Assembly (NCBI RefSeq): GCF_004023625.1
Contig: NZ_ML137713.1
Location: 1 to 64,000 of the forward strand
Length of the DNA stretch: 64,000 nucleotides
Direction of reading: 5' to 3'
From: Streptomyces cavernae
GTDB lineage: Bacteria > Actinomycetota > Actinomycetes > Streptomycetales > Streptomycetaceae
This document shows, in pieces, positions 7,645 to 18,094 of this stretch. Within the stretch, counting starts at the first letter, position 1; every line of letters starts with the position of its first letter. Made by a program: the position numbers and the translations under genes. Under the pieces are notes generated by a model. That model did not search any database, was not told where the DNA came from, and saw nothing but the letters and a program-made list of their open reading frames with translations.

Positions 7645-8694
7645 ATGGCAAGAATCCCCTCCACCAGCCGCAGGGCTCTGCTGTTCGGCACCGCAGCCGT
7701 TTCCACCGGTGCGCTGCTGACGGCCTGCACCAGCAATGAGCCCAAGAACAAGGCACAGGCCGCGGACAACGCTGCTCCGGTCGCGGACGACAAGCCGGGC
7801 AAGCAGGTCACCATCGGCTTCGCCGGCCCGCAGGCCGACCACGGCTGGCTCAACGCCATCAACGACAACGCCAAGTCGCGTGCGGAGGAGTACTCCGACG
7901 TCACGCTGGAGATCACCGAGGGCGCCAACGACACCGCCGCGCAGATCGGCCAGATCGAGACCCTCATCAACAAGAAGGTCGACGTCCTGGTGGTCCTTCC
8001 CGCCGACGGCAAGGCCCTCACCCAGGTCGGCCTGAAGGCCATGCGCGCCGGCATCCCCGTGGTCAACCTCGACCGCATCTTCAACTCACCGCAGGCATAC
8101 CGCTGCTGGATCGGCGGCGACAACTACGGCATGGGTCTCAACGCCGGCACCTACATCGGCGAACAGCTCAAGGACAAGAAGAACGCCAAGGTCGTCGAAC
8201 TCGCCGGCCTCGACAACCTCGAACTGACCCAGCAGCGCACCAAGGGCTTCGACGACGCCTTGAAGAACTACCCGAACATCAAGAAGGTGGCCCGCCAGGC
8301 GGCCGACTTCACGGTCGAGTCCGGCCAGGCCAAGATGGCCCAACTGCTGCAGGCACAGTCGAAGTTCGACGCGCTGTGGAACCACGACGACGACCAGGGG
8401 GTGGGCGCGCTGCGCGCCATCGACCAGGCCGGTCGCGACGACTTTCTGATGGTCGGCGGCGCGGGTGCCAAATCCGCGATGGACGCCATCAAGGCCGGCA
8501 ACAGCGTGCTCAAGGCGACCGTCCTGTACCCGCCGACGATGGCCGCCTCCGCCATCGATCTCGCCCGGGCGCTCGGCCAGGGCAAGGGCGTCGGCGGCCT
8601 CGCCGAGTTCGAGATCCCGACCTCGCTGACCCTGTACTCGGCCGTGGTCACCAAGGACAACGTCGACCAGTACCTGCCGACCGGCTTCATCTGA
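7645..8694 (+). CDS. Sugar ABC transporter substrate-binding lipoprotein
   Basis: 349 residues. The signal peptide has a twin-arginine-like SRRALLFG and a lipobox ending at Cys28 (LLTAC), so the mature protein should be lipid-anchored outside the membrane. The remainder is a periplasmic-binding-protein type 1 fold of the RbsB family (VDVLVVLPADGKAL, WNHDDDQGVGALRAIDQAG). It captures the sugar for the ABC complex encoded just upstream. The start at 7645 gives the signal peptide directly; the much longer open frame upstream is a shadow of the permease gene. Confidence 0.9.
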   Translation: MARIPSTSRRALLFGTAAVSTGALLTACTSNEPKNKAQAADNAAPVADDKPGKQVTIGFAGPQADHGWLNAINDNAKSRAEEYSDVTLEITEGANDTAAQIGQIETLINKKVDVLVVLPADGKALTQVGLKAMRAGIPVVNLDRIFNSPQAYRCWIGGDNYGMGLNAGTYIGEQLKDKKNAKVVELAGLDNLELTQQRTKGFDDALKNYPNIKKVARQAADFTVESGQAKMAQLLQAQSKFDALWNHDDDQGVGALRAIDQAGRDDFLMVGGAGAKSAMDAIKAGNSVLKATVLYPPTMAASAIDLARALGQGKGVGGLAEFEIPTSLTLYSAVVTKDNVDQYLPTGFI

Positions 8695-8762
8695 CCGGCC
8701 CGGGCCGTGTGCCCCACCAACACAGCGACGAGTCAGTGACACTCCGACGAGGAGGAATCCGT

Positions 8763-9977
8763 ATGGAACAGAGGGACAGTCGGACCGCACCGCCGGCACT
8801 CGGCGTGGGCATGGTCGGCTACGCGTTCATGGGCGCCGCGCACTCACAAGGATGGCGCACCGTTGGGCACGTGTTCGACCTGCCGCTGCGGCCGGTCCTG
8901 GCCGCGATCGCCGGCCGCGACGCGCACGCCGTGCGAGCGGCGGCCGACAAGCATGGCTGGGCCGCGGCGGAGACCGACTGGCGCGCCCTCGTGGCCCGCG
9001 ACGATGTGCAGCTCGTCGACATCTGCACACCGGGCGACAGCCATGCGGAGATCGCGATCGCGGCGCTGGAGGCGGGCAAGCACGTGCTGTGCGAGAAGCC
9101 GCTGGCCAATTCGGTCGCCGAGGCGGAGGCCATGGTCGCGGCCGCCGAAGCGGCCCGCTCACGCGGGCAGTTGGCCATGGTGGGCTTCAACTACCGGCGT
9201 GTGCCCGCACTCGCCTACGCCCGCCGGCTCATCGCCGACGGCAGGCTCGGCACGCTGCGCCACGTACGGGTCAGCTACCTCCAGGACTGGCTGGTCGACC
9301 CCGACTTCCCGCTGACGTGGCGGCTACAGCGGGAGCACGCGGGGTCGGGGGCGCTCGGCGACCTCGGCGCGCACATCATCGACCTCGCGCAGTATCTGAC
9401 GGGGGAGGTGCTGGTCGGCGTCTCCGCCCAGATGGAGACCTTCGTCAAGGAACGCCCCCGCCTCGACGGTGCCTCCTCCGGTCTGACCGCTTCCGGCGGC
9501 ACCCGGCGCGGCCCGGTGACGGTCGACGACGCGGCCGCCTTCACCGGCCGGCTCGCTTCGGGGGCGCTCGCCACGTTCGAGGCGACCCGGATGGCGTCAG
9601 GGCGCAAGAACGCCCTGCGGCTGGAGGCGAACGGCGAATTCGGTTCGCTCGCCTTCGACCTCGAACGGCTCAACGAGCTGTCCTTCCACGACCACCGGGA
9701 GCCCGCCGCCACGGCGGGGTTCCGCAGGATCGTCGTCACCGAGGCCGAGCACCCGTACCTGGAGGGCTGGTGGCCGCCGGGCCACGCGCTCGGCTACGAG
9801 CACACCTTCGCCCATCAGGCCCGCGATCTGGTCGAGGCCATCGCGTCCGGCACCGACCCGATGCCGTCGTTCGCCGACGGTCTGCAGGTACAGCGGGTGC
9901 TCGCCGCGGTGGAGGAGAGCGCGGAGAAGAACTCCGTCTACACCCCTGTCCAGGCCGGCGAGGCCGAAGTCCGGTAG
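8763..9977 (+). CDS. Gfo/Idh/MocA-family NAD(P)-dependent sugar oxidoreductase
   Basis: 404 residues. The N-terminal Rossmann fold has [11 protein letters not shown] (18-28), and CEKPLANS carries the EKP motif typical of the family. The C-terminal half is the alpha/beta substrate domain with [17 protein letters not shown]. Members oxidise or reduce a hydroxyl of inositols, sugars or sugar acids. GAGGAGG immediately precedes the start at 8763. Together with the isomerase downstream it probably handles the imported sugar, for example as a keto-sugar. The exact substrate is not deducible. Confidence 0.88.
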   Translation: MEQRDSRTAPPALGVGMVGYAFMGAAHSQGWRTVGHVFDLPLRPVLAAIAGRDAHAVRAAADKHGWAAAETDWRALVARDDVQLVDICTPGDSHAEIAIAALEAGKHVLCEKPLANSVAEAEAMVAAAEAARSRGQLAMVGFNYRRVPALAYARRLIADGRLGTLRHVRVSYLQDWLVDPDFPLTWRLQREHAGSGALGDLGAHIIDLAQYLTGEVLVGVSAQMETFVKERPRLDGASSGLTASGGTRRGPVTVDDAAAFTGRLASGALATFEATRMASGRKNALRLEANGEFGSLAFDLERLNELSFHDHREPAATAGFRRIVVTEAEHPYLEGWWPPGHALGYEHTFAHQARDLVEAIASGTDPMPSFADGLQVQRVLAAVEESAEKNSVYTPVQAGEAEVR

Positions 9978-10008
9978 AGATCCGGCAGCAACCCCGTTGG
10001 GAGGCACC

Positions 10009-11016
<1,008 letters not shown>

Positions 11017-11206
11017 TGCCCCGACAGGCAACGTTCGCCCCGTCGCGACGCCCGGCACTCCCCCAAGCTCTTCGAGTAGGGGGGACCCCCACTCGCCGCA
11101 CCGGCCGAAAGCCCAAGTACGTCCAGTTCGAGGACTTCCGGCCGGCACGCCGAGAAGGCCGCCCCGGACGCCGCTCCTTGACGGGCAAACGTTGCCTGCC
11201 GCGGCA
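11017..11206. mobile_element. CTAG-type MITE directly after the isomerase stop codon
   Basis: The left end is CTAG then TGCCCCGACAGGCAACGTT; the right end, inverted, is TGCCGCGGCAGGCAACGTT followed by CCAG at 11207-11210. The 190-base element holds the nested palindrome around AAGTACGTCCAGTTCGAG seen at 2779-2943 and 35684-35844. It has no transposase frame. The 4-base CTAG/CCAG flanks suggest a 4-bp target duplication, as in IS701-family insertion sequences, which could be the source of transposase. Confidence 0.75.
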
Positions 11207-12138
11207 CCAGGCGCTCCGCTGTAGGAGGCGCAACATGCCGCCGGTTGTGAGCGGCGCCGTCGAGGCAGGTCGCTCCCGCACTCAGGGCTTCGCTCGAGCG
11301 GGGGACCCCATCGCGGCGGAGCCGCAAACCGGCGCGGATCATGCCCAGTTGGGGTGCTGGCGAACCGTAGTCGCCTTCCCCAGACCTGTTCGGAGCCGAC
11401 CGGATCGGTGCCCGGTGGCGGTAGAGCCGCCGGGCGGACCAGCCCGGCGGTAGAGCCGCCGGGCTGGTCCGGGCTGCCCGGACACGGCTTTGTCCTGATC
11501 AAGGAAGAAGTTTGCCGTTTTGTTGCGCAAGGGGTTCCGGTCAAGGACGAACGGGGCTACGGTCCCTTCGTGCACAGGCACCACACAGTGGTTCGAGACT
11601 GACGGCGTATTCAGGCCGCACGGCGCACTGCTCGTTCGACAGGCCTACGGAGGGCGGCCCTGCACGGCGCAGGGCCAAGAACCCTCAGGTGCCCCGCCTT
11701 TCTCACCGGCGGCCCTTGCCGCCCACTCGCACGCCGCAACCGCGCCGACCACGGAGCGTCCCTCCCGGGCCGCGGCCGAAGCCGCCCTCATGCCGGCGGT
11801 GGGCGGGAGGCCCCGAGCCCCCGCCCACCGTCCTCCAACCGCATCGGAACATCGACCTGGCAGGGAGGCAGCCCGTGAACAGCACAGGAGGACCTGGCCC
11901 TGCTGGTCGGAGGCGCGGTGCCGCGCACCCGTCGTCTCGAGGGAAAGACCTGTGCCTGGCAGGCCCTCCCGCCCGAGCAGCGCCCCCGCACCGCCGCTCG
12001 CCCTGCTCTCCACCCCCCGCGCAGTATCCGGCCGCGTAGCGGCCACCGAAGTGAATCCCTGCTCCTGCGGCTCGGCGGCCTCTGCTGAGGCGGCAGCCGT
12101 CAGGCACCCGCACCGCGACAACGAAAGAGGGAACCCCT
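11207..12138. other. 930-base gene-free region
   Basis: No frame here shows a domain or consistent codon bias. It includes the hairpin at 11436-11470 and an AG-rich ribosome binding site (GAAAGAGGGA) before 12139. A CTTTGTCCT word at 11488-11496 also occurs upstream of the ROK and dehydrogenase genes. Confidence 0.5.
11436..11470. terminator. 15-bp perfect hairpin
   Basis: GGACCAGCCCGGCGG at 11436-11450 pairs perfectly with 11456-11470 around the loop TAGAG. A weaker hairpin with the same TAGAG loop lies just left, at about 11411-11435, so the structure looks duplicated. It is about 420 bases past the isomerase gene and may end its transcript. Confidence 0.55.
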
Positions 12139-13302
12139 GTGACCGCGTTCAATGACGAAGCCGTCACCGGCGACGCCCTGCGCCGCACACTCGGCGTCAG
12201 CCGCCGCCGCTTCCTCAGCACCTGTACAGCCGCCTCCGCCGCGGCGATCGCCGCCCCGGTCTTCGGCGCCGGGCCCGCCCTCGCGCAGGACAGGGCGGAA
12301 GCCGCGGGCGGTGACCGGGGCCGTTCCGCTCTGGTCCCGCCGCACAAGCGCGGCATCATCCTCTACACCGTCCGTGATGCGATCGGCCGGGACCCGCTGG
12401 CCTCCGACCTGCCCTCCGGATTCCGCGAGGTCTTCAAGCAGCTGTCGCGCTTCGGCTACCGCCAGGTGGAGTTCGCCGGTTACGGCCAGCACGCCAACGC
12501 GCCCGGCGGCGCCGATCTGGGCACCATCGAGGGCGCGAAGCTGTTGCGCTCCTGGCTCGACGAGTACGGCCTGCGGGCGCAGGGCAGCCACGGCTTCATC
12601 CCGCCGTCCTGGCCGCTGACCCCGTCCGACCGGGACACCTTCAAGCGCTTCCTGGAGATCTCCAACATCCTCGGCATGGAGCACATGGGTACCGGTGCCG
12701 ACCCCACCAACACCCCCTACCGGGCCGACTGGGACGTGGCCGCGGAGAAGTGGAACACCCTGGGCGCCATCGCCTGCAGGGAGGGCGTCAAGCTCTACAC
12801 ACACAACCACGACAGCGCCTACGACTTCCTGCTCGACGGCGGCCCGCTCGACGCCCAGGGCCGGCCGACCCGCAGCTCCGGCATCCGGAAGCTGGAGTAC
12901 TTCCTGAAGGTGACGGACCGCAAGAGCGTCTATCTGGAGCTGGACGTCTTCTGGGCGCACGTGGCCAAGTACAAGTTCCACACGTACACCGCCCACGACG
13001 GCTCGCAGCGTGAGCGGGTCTTCGACCCGGCCGGACTCGTGGTCCGCAACACCAAACGCTTCCCGCTCTTCCATGCGAAGGACGGCGTCGTCAACCTCCA
13101 GAGCGGCCTGGGCTACGACATGGTGCCGTTCGGCACGGGCGACATCGACTACCGGAAGTTCTTCACCCGGGTGGGTGCGAAGAACTACCACAACCCGATG
13201 GTCGAGCAGGACAACGCGCCGAGCACGAGCGCTCCCGGCCAGTCCCTGGAGTTCGCCCGGGTCGGTTACGACAACCTCGCGGCCCTGCGCGCCCGCCACT
13301 GA
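12139..13302 (+). CDS. Tat-exported sugar isomerase/epimerase-like TIM-barrel protein
   Basis: 387 residues. The N-terminus has a twin-arginine signal (SRRRFLSTC, then a hydrophobic stretch ending GPALAQ at about residue 50), so it should be exported folded. The mature part is a xylose-isomerase-like TIM barrel. Metal-site-like motifs are LYTHNHDS, YLELDVFW and FHAKDG, and the order of elements resembles the cytoplasmic isomerase at 10009. The start is the GTG at 12139 with GAAAGAGGG upstream. Tat export suits an enzyme that takes up its metal in the cytoplasm. It probably acts on a sugar or keto-glycoside outside the cell, together with the secreted dehydrogenase next door. Confidence 0.8.
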   Translation: MTAFNDEAVTGDALRRTLGVSRRRFLSTCTAASAAAIAAPVFGAGPALAQDRAEAAGGDRGRSALVPPHKRGIILYTVRDAIGRDPLASDLPSGFREVFKQLSRFGYRQVEFAGYGQHANAPGGADLGTIEGAKLLRSWLDEYGLRAQGSHGFIPPSWPLTPSDRDTFKRFLEISNILGMEHMGTGADPTNTPYRADWDVAAEKWNTLGAIACREGVKLYTHNHDSAYDFLLDGGPLDAQGRPTRSSGIRKLEYFLKVTDRKSVYLELDVFWAHVAKYKFHTYTAHDGSQRERVFDPAGLVVRNTKRFPLFHAKDGVVNLQSGLGYDMVPFGTGDIDYRKFFTRVGAKNYHNPMVEQDNAPSTSAPGQSLEFARVGYDNLAALRARH

Positions 13303-13313
13303 CGGACCATCAT

Positions 13314-13360
13314 CCGGGATGCCCGCCCGGCGTATTGGCGCGGGGCGAGCATCCCGGGCA
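13314..13360. terminator. Hairpin after the exported isomerase gene
   Basis: CCGGGATGC just after the stop codon pairs with GCATCCCGG about 30 bases downstream. The stem is nine bases with a GC-rich loop that can fold further. The position fits a terminator of the isomerase transcript. Confidence 0.5.
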
Positions 13361-13420
13361 TGCCCGAAAAGAGCTGAAATACCACTGCAAACTTTTCTTA
13401 AATAGATTGAAACTTTGTCC

Positions 13421-13450
13421 TTGACGAGTTGAAAGTATGCGCCCTAGCGT
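13421..13450 (+). promoter_or_regulatory. Candidate housekeeping promoter of the GSDH-type dehydrogenase
   Basis: TTGACG (13421-13426) and TAGCGT (13445-13450) are 18 bases apart, matching the Streptomyces -35/-10 pattern. The region is AT-rich by local standards. ACTTT and AAAGT arms on either side of the -35 box (13412-13436) form an imperfect inverted repeat, a plausible operator. Confidence 0.5.
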
Positions 13451-13507
13451 CCAACTCACGCATTCCGCCTGGCTTTTCACCCGCCGGCCAGACCAAAGGA
13501 GTTCTGA

Positions 13508-15628
13508 GTGCGCAACAGACGGATCGTCACTCTCGTGGGGGCGGCTGCGTTGGCCGGAGCCGTCGGGCTCCTGCCTCTCTCCCCCGTCCAAGCCGCGACA
13601 TCAGCCCCCGTGCCGCCGGCCCCGTCGGACTTCCAGAAGGTCACCCTCAACGACCGCCCGGGCGAGCCCATGGCCCTCGCCGTCCTGCCCGACCGGCGGG
13701 TGCTGCACACGGCGCGCACGGGAGAGGTCCGGATCCACGACCCCAAGAGCGGTGTGAACTTCCTCGCCGCCGACATGAAGAAGAGCCCCGCCGGGCTCTA
13801 CCAGCACGACGAAGAAGGCGTGCAGGGCATCGCCGTCGACCCCGGCTTCGCCAAGAACCACTGGGTCTACCTCTACTACTCGCCCCGCCTCGACACCCCC
13901 ATGGACGACCCGGCCACCCCGGGCGTCAACGAGGGGGACGCACCGCAGTCCGGCAAGGCCGAGGACTTCGCCAAGTACAAGGGCGTCACCCGGCTGTCGC
14001 GGTTCAAACTCGTGGGCAACAAGCTCGACTACGCCACCGAGCAGAAGATCCTCGACGTGCCGGCCGACCGCGGCCTCTGCTGTCACGTCGGCGGCAAGAT
14101 CGACTTCGATGGCAAGGGCAACCTGTTCCTGTCGACCGGCGACGACTCCAATCCGTTCTCCTCCGACGGCTACGCCCCGCTCGACGACCGACCCGACCGC
14201 AACCCGTCCTACGACGCGCGGCGCACCGCGGGCAACACCAACGACCTGCGCGGAAAGGTCCTGCGCATCAAGGTCAGGCGCGACGGCGGCTACGTCATAC
14301 CGGGCGGCAACCTCTTCGCGCCGGGCACCCCGAAGACCCGCCCGGAGATCTACGCCATGGGTCTGCGCAACCCGTTCCGCTTCGGGGTGGACGACAGGAC
14401 CGGCGAGGTCTACGTCGGCGACTACTCACCCGACGCCGAAACCGCCAACCCCGACCGCGGCCCCGCCGGCCAGGGCCGCTGGATGGTCATCGACCGCCCC
14501 GCCAACTACGGCTGGCCGTTCTGCGTGACCCGGGACATGCCGTACCAGGACTACGACTTCGCCACCCAGAAATCGAGCGGCGCGTTCAACTGCGCGAAGC
14601 CGGTCAACGACTCGCGCCACAACACCGGCCGGAAGGAGCTGCCCCCGGTCACGGACGCGGAGATCGTCTACGGCTACGAGGCCTCCGAGACGTTCCCCGA
14701 GCTGGGCACGGGCGGCATCGGCCCCATGGGCGGCCCGGCGTACCGCTACGACAAGCGGAACAAGGCCCAGAACCGCTGGCCCCAGTACTTCGACGGCAAG
14801 CCGCTCTTCTACGAGTGGACCCGCGACCAGATGAAGGCCATAACCCTCGGCAAGAAGAACGAGGTGCAAAAGATCGAGGACGCGATCCCCTCGATCACGA
14901 CGGACGGCCCGATCGACGCCGAGTTCGGCCCGGACGGCGCGCTGTACGTCCTCGAGTACGGCACCGGGTACTTCGCGGAGCTGCCCGAGGCCCAGCTCTC
15001 CCGCATCGACTTCACTCGGGGCAACCGCACCCCGGAGCCCAAGGTCGCCGCGGACGTGGTCAACGGCACCAGCCCGCTGACGGTCCAACTCTCCAGCGCC
15101 GGCACGAAGGACGCCGACGGTGACGCCCTCCGCTACGCCTGGGACTTCGACGCCGACGGCACCGTGGACTCCAGGGAGGCGAACCCGAAGCACACGTTCA
15201 CCAAGAACGGCGTCTACGACGCCACGCTGAAGGTCACCGACAGCACCGGACGCTCGGCCTCCGCGTCCGTTCCCGTCGTCGTCGGCAACAAGGCGCCGGT
15301 CGTCTCGCTCACGACCGACCCGGCCCCGCACGGCGGCACGGAGTTCAAGTGGGGTGACACGGTCACCTGGAAGGTCACCGTCACCGACGACCAGCCGGTG
15401 GACTGCTCGAAGGTCACCGTCTCGTTCATCCTCGGCCACGACTCGCACGGCCACCCGCTGTCTTCCAGCAGCGGCTGCTCCGGATCGTTCGAGACGTTCG
15501 TGGACGGCGGTCACGCCGGTGCGGACAACCTGAAGGCGGTCTTCAACGCCACCTACCAGGACTCGCCCCCGGACGGCTTGCCGTCCCTCTCGGGCAGCGC
15601 CGAGGTCGCACTGACACCGGCTGACTGA
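13508..15628 (+). CDS. Secreted glucose/sorbosone dehydrogenase-family protein with PKD domain
   Basis: 706 residues. A Sec signal peptide covers about residues 1-29 (ending VQA). Residues 35-500 form a GSDH-type beta-propeller (EGVQGIAVDPGF, CCHVGGKIDFD, NTNDLRGKVLRI, GLRNPFRFG), a family whose known members oxidise sugars with PQQ. A PKD domain follows (about 520-600, ending in YAWDFDADGT and YDATLKVTD), then a C-terminal beta domain of about 110 residues. The start is GTG at 13508 preceded by AAAGGAG. It could oxidise an extracellular sugar before uptake or handling by the exported isomerase. Confidence 0.88.
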   Translation: MRNRRIVTLVGAAALAGAVGLLPLSPVQAATSAPVPPAPSDFQKVTLNDRPGEPMALAVLPDRRVLHTARTGEVRIHDPKSGVNFLAADMKKSPAGLYQHDEEGVQGIAVDPGFAKNHWVYLYYSPRLDTPMDDPATPGVNEGDAPQSGKAEDFAKYKGVTRLSRFKLVGNKLDYATEQKILDVPADRGLCCHVGGKIDFDGKGNLFLSTGDDSNPFSSDGYAPLDDRPDRNPSYDARRTAGNTNDLRGKVLRIKVRRDGGYVIPGGNLFAPGTPKTRPEIYAMGLRNPFRFGVDDRTGEVYVGDYSPDAETANPDRGPAGQGRWMVIDRPANYGWPFCVTRDMPYQDYDFATQKSSGAFNCAKPVNDSRHNTGRKELPPVTDAEIVYGYEASETFPELGTGGIGPMGGPAYRYDKRNKAQNRWPQYFDGKPLFYEWTRDQMKAITLGKKNEVQKIEDAIPSITTDGPIDAEFGPDGALYVLEYGTGYFAELPEAQLSRIDFTRGNRTPEPKVAADVVNGTSPLTVQLSSAGTKDADGDALRYAWDFDADGTVDSREANPKHTFTKNGVYDATLKVTDSTGRSASASVPVVVGNKAPVVSLTTDPAPHGGTEFKWGDTVTWKVTVTDDQPVDCSKVTVSFILGHDSHGHPLSSSSGCSGSFETFVDGGHAGADNLKAVFNATYQDSPPDGLPSLSGSAEVALTPAD

Positions 15629-15650
15629 CCGACGCCGACGACACCGAGAC

Positions 15651-15677
15651 AGGGCGCCCCTCCAGGAGGGGCGCCCT
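15651..15677. terminator. Terminator between the dehydrogenase and the eCIS operon
   Basis: AGGGCGCCCCTCC and its near-perfect inverted copy make a 12-13 bp stem with a tiny loop, centred between two convergent genes (stops at 15628 and 15735). It could serve both. Confidence 0.8.
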
Positions 15678-15734
15678 GTGCCGCTTCATGCTCGGCGGCC
15701 CGACGCAGTGTCGGAAGGTCCAGGTCCCCGTCCG

Positions 15735-17540
15735 TCAGGAGCTGTTGCTGTTCGACCGGGTGAAGAACTCGATCTCCGCGATGGACACCTGCTTCTTGGC
15801 GTCGGTGGCGTATGCCGACCGCAGCACGAAGCGCACGGCGGTGACGTCCCCGACCCGGAACTTCCGCCGCTGGCCACCGGCGCTCTGGTCCAGGGTGATG
15901 GTCCGGGTGGTCGTCTTTCCGTCCGCGGTGGTGATCCTCGCGTCGATGCGGTGCGGGAGAGCCGACTTCGAGAGCTGGTCCGCCTTGGTCGACACACCGG
16001 AGGTGATGACCAGGTCCAGCAACCGGGTCGGCCGGTCGAAGCGTGCCTCCAGCCACTCGCCCTCGCCGGACTGCGAGACACCCGGCCCCCACCAGGTGTT
16101 GCTGATCTTGTCGAAGGCGAGTGGCGCGCCGTGTCCTGGGTACGAGCGCGACGCCTTGACGCTGTCCGGGCCCACCGCGGCCCGCTTGGCGAAGTGGTCA
16201 CGGGTCGCGTCCACCCAGGCGCCGATGTTGAGGACGAGGGTGACGATCAGGGCGAGTACGAGGGCGCCGACGACCCAGTTCATGATGTGCCCGAAGCCGC
16301 GGCGCAGCCGGGGGCGGTCACCGGCCCACGGGGTCTGCGCGACGCCGAAGCCCGGTATCCGGCGCCACCAGGGCTGCCGGCCCGGGGCCGTCCGCGTGTT
16401 GCCGGCCATCGGCATGGCGCAGCGGCCGCAGAAGTGCCGGTCGGGGAGGTTGGGGGTGGCGCACCACGGACATGGGATGCCGCCCTCCGGGCCCGACCCG
16501 GGTCCCGGGGCGCGGACTTGGGGGCGGTTCGCGACCGGACGGCCGGGCAGTACGGGCGCGACGGCGGGGGACGCGGGCGCGCGGGGTTCGGGATCGCTCA
16601 CCGGGATGAGGAGGGACCTGGCCCGTTCGGCGGTGGAGTCGGAGGAGTCGGGGAAGCCGGAGGAGCCGGAGAAGCCCGTTGAGTTGGTGGACGGGTGGTG
16701 GCCCCGGCCCGCGGTGGTCGGCACCGGCTCGGTTTCGGCCGTGTCGCCGGTGTCGGCGGTTTGGGTGCCCGGGCGGGCGTTGCCCTGGGCGCCGGCGGAG
16801 AAGCCCGAGGATGGGTGAGAGGCCGGAGTCGCGGGGGAGCGCGTGTCCCGCTCCCGCAATCCGGCCGCTCCGGCACCGGCTGCTCCCGCACCGGCCCTTC
16901 CTGTACCGGCCACCCCCGCACCGACCGCCCCCGCACCGGTGGACGCCGCGGCCGCGGAGTCCGGCACAGTCGTGGGGTGGCCGTGAGCCGGCCGGGGAGC
17001 CGGGGGCGTGCCGGGGCCCCCGAATTCGGCGGGCGACTGCCCTGCTCCGGCGTGCCCGGAGCCGGGTGCGGGGTCCGTGTGCCGCGCGCCGGACCACCCG
17101 GCGGCCGCCTCTCGGTCACCGGCCCGACCGGCGGACGGGCCGGTCCCTTCGAAGTCCGGCCCGCCGGTCCGGGCGTCCGGCCACCGGGGCTCGTCCTCTC
17201 GCCGTCGGCCGCCGCCCGGACCGGCCGTGCCGGCGAGGGCCGGGTCGTGGCCCGTACGGGCGGTGCCCGTTCCGGCCTGGGGGCGGGCGAACGCGTCCCA
17301 GCCGGGCCGGTCGCCGGAGCCGCCGGTCCCGGCATCCCCGGTCGCTGAGTCCCGCGCCGGTGCGGCGGCCTCCGCGCGCGCCGGGTCCGTACGGGCCGCG
17401 TCGGACCGGTCCGGGCCGTCGGACCAGCCGAGTACCGCGCCGCAGGAGTCGCAGAAGGACTGGCCGGGCTCCGCCCGGGTGCCGCATTCGGCGCAGCTGC
17501 GGGCCGGCTCCCGTCCTGTGCCGGAGTTCTGGCTGGTCAT
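15735..17540 (-). CDS. eCIS-linked membrane protein: zinc ribbons, disordered linker, one membrane helix, glycan-binding-type C-terminus
   Basis: 601 residues. An N-terminal zinc ribbon has CAECGTRAEPGQSFCDSCG near residue 15. About 300 residues of Pro/Ala/Gly-rich disorder follow, then a second zinc ribbon (CPWCATPNLPDRHFCGRC), a membrane helix (about 421-443) after an Arg-rich stretch, and an extracytoplasmic domain of about 145 residues like the discoidin-type domain known from actinobacterial NADases. With no signal peptide the N-terminus should be cytoplasmic. It is the last gene of the operon and overlaps the tail protein gene by four bases (ATGA). I infer a link between the injection particle and the envelope. 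A CIS membrane protein of similar layout, CisA, has, I believe, been reported in S. coelicolor; this was not checked. Confidence 0.8.
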   Translation of the reverse strand: MTSQNSGTGREPARSCAECGTRAEPGQSFCDSCGAVLGWSDGPDRSDAARTDPARAEAAAPARDSATGDAGTGGSGDRPGWDAFARPQAGTGTARTGHDPALAGTAGPGGGRRREDEPRWPDARTGGPDFEGTGPSAGRAGDREAAAGWSGARHTDPAPGSGHAGAGQSPAEFGGPGTPPAPRPAHGHPTTVPDSAAAASTGAGAVGAGVAGTGRAGAGAAGAGAAGLRERDTRSPATPASHPSSGFSAGAQGNARPGTQTADTGDTAETEPVPTTAGRGHHPSTNSTGFSGSSGFPDSSDSTAERARSLLIPVSDPEPRAPASPAVAPVLPGRPVANRPQVRAPGPGSGPEGGIPCPWCATPNLPDRHFCGRCAMPMAGNTRTAPGRQPWWRRIPGFGVAQTPWAGDRPRLRRGFGHIMNWVVGALVLALIVTLVLNIGAWVDATRDHFAKRAAVGPDSVKASRSYPGHGAPLAFDKISNTWWGPGVSQSGEGEWLEARFDRPTRLLDLVITSGVSTKADQLSKSALPHRIDARITTADGKTTTRTITLDQSAGGQRRKFRVGDVTAVRFVLRSAYATDAKKQVSIAEIEFFTRSNSNSS

Positions 17541-18094
17541 CTCTCGGGAGTCCTTTCGGCGGCGGTCACCTGGACCGTGTAGGGCATGTGAGCGGGGCGG
17601 GCGGCCGCCACGAGGCTGTCGAGGCGGTGTTCGTCCGCGCGGGTCGGGTCGGGCAGCCGCAGCGTCACGTGCAGACGCGGGCGACGGTCGCCGGGGACCG
17701 GGCCCAGCGGCCGGGCGTCCCAGGCGGCACCGCCGCTCTCGGTGATCTCCGGGGTCACGCCGAAGACCAGGCGTATCGCCTCGGACAGACCGCGGCGGGT
17801 GCCCCGTACCCGGTGCAGATACGCGGCGGCGGCGACTGCCGCACGCAGCCGGGCCTCGGGCTCGGTGCCGTCGGTCTCCGCGCCGACCCAGCCGGCCAGC
17901 CACCGGGTGAAGTCCACCGGGGCCAGGGCCGGGGTGAAGTAGGAGTCCAGGCAGTCGAGGACGGCCAGGATCGGCGCGAGCACCTCGTCGAGCCCGCCGA
18001 CGAAGCGCTGGGCCAGATCGTCGTCGGCGAACACGGCCGGCAGCATCATGCCGATGGGCGCGGAGGATCCGAGCCCGTCGATCGAGCCCCTCAC
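17537..18094 (-). CDS. eCIS baseplate-associated tail protein (phage tail protein I type)
   Basis: 185 residues starting at GTG 18094, overlapping the preceding baseplate gene by four bases (GTGA). It resembles the P2 gpI/TIGR02242-type tail proteins seen in contractile systems: an N-terminal LPAVFADDDLAQRFVGGLDEVLAPI segment shortened here, DCLDSYFTPALAP, and RGTRRGLSEAIRLVFG before a C-terminal beta part. Such proteins join the wedge to peripheral baseplate or fibre components. As no fibre gene follows, it may be the outermost wedge part here. Confidence 0.75.
   Translation of the reverse strand: MRGSIDGLGSSAPIGMMLPAVFADDDLAQRFVGGLDEVLAPILAVLDCLDSYFTPALAPVDFTRWLAGWVGAETDGTEPEARLRAAVAAAAYLHRVRGTRRGLSEAIRLVFGVTPEITESGGAAWDARPLGPVPGDRRPRLHVTLRLPDPTRADEHRLDSLVAAARPAHMPYTVQVTAAERTPER

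Noticed and set aside
11560..11600. tRNA-like GTGGTTCGAGAC word
   Set aside because: It looks like a T-arm, but no matching acceptor, D-arm or anticodon stem could be drawn around it.
11520..12155. 211-codon frame in the gap before the exported isomerase
   Set aside because: Mixed codon use, no domain, and it runs into the start of the real gene in another frame.
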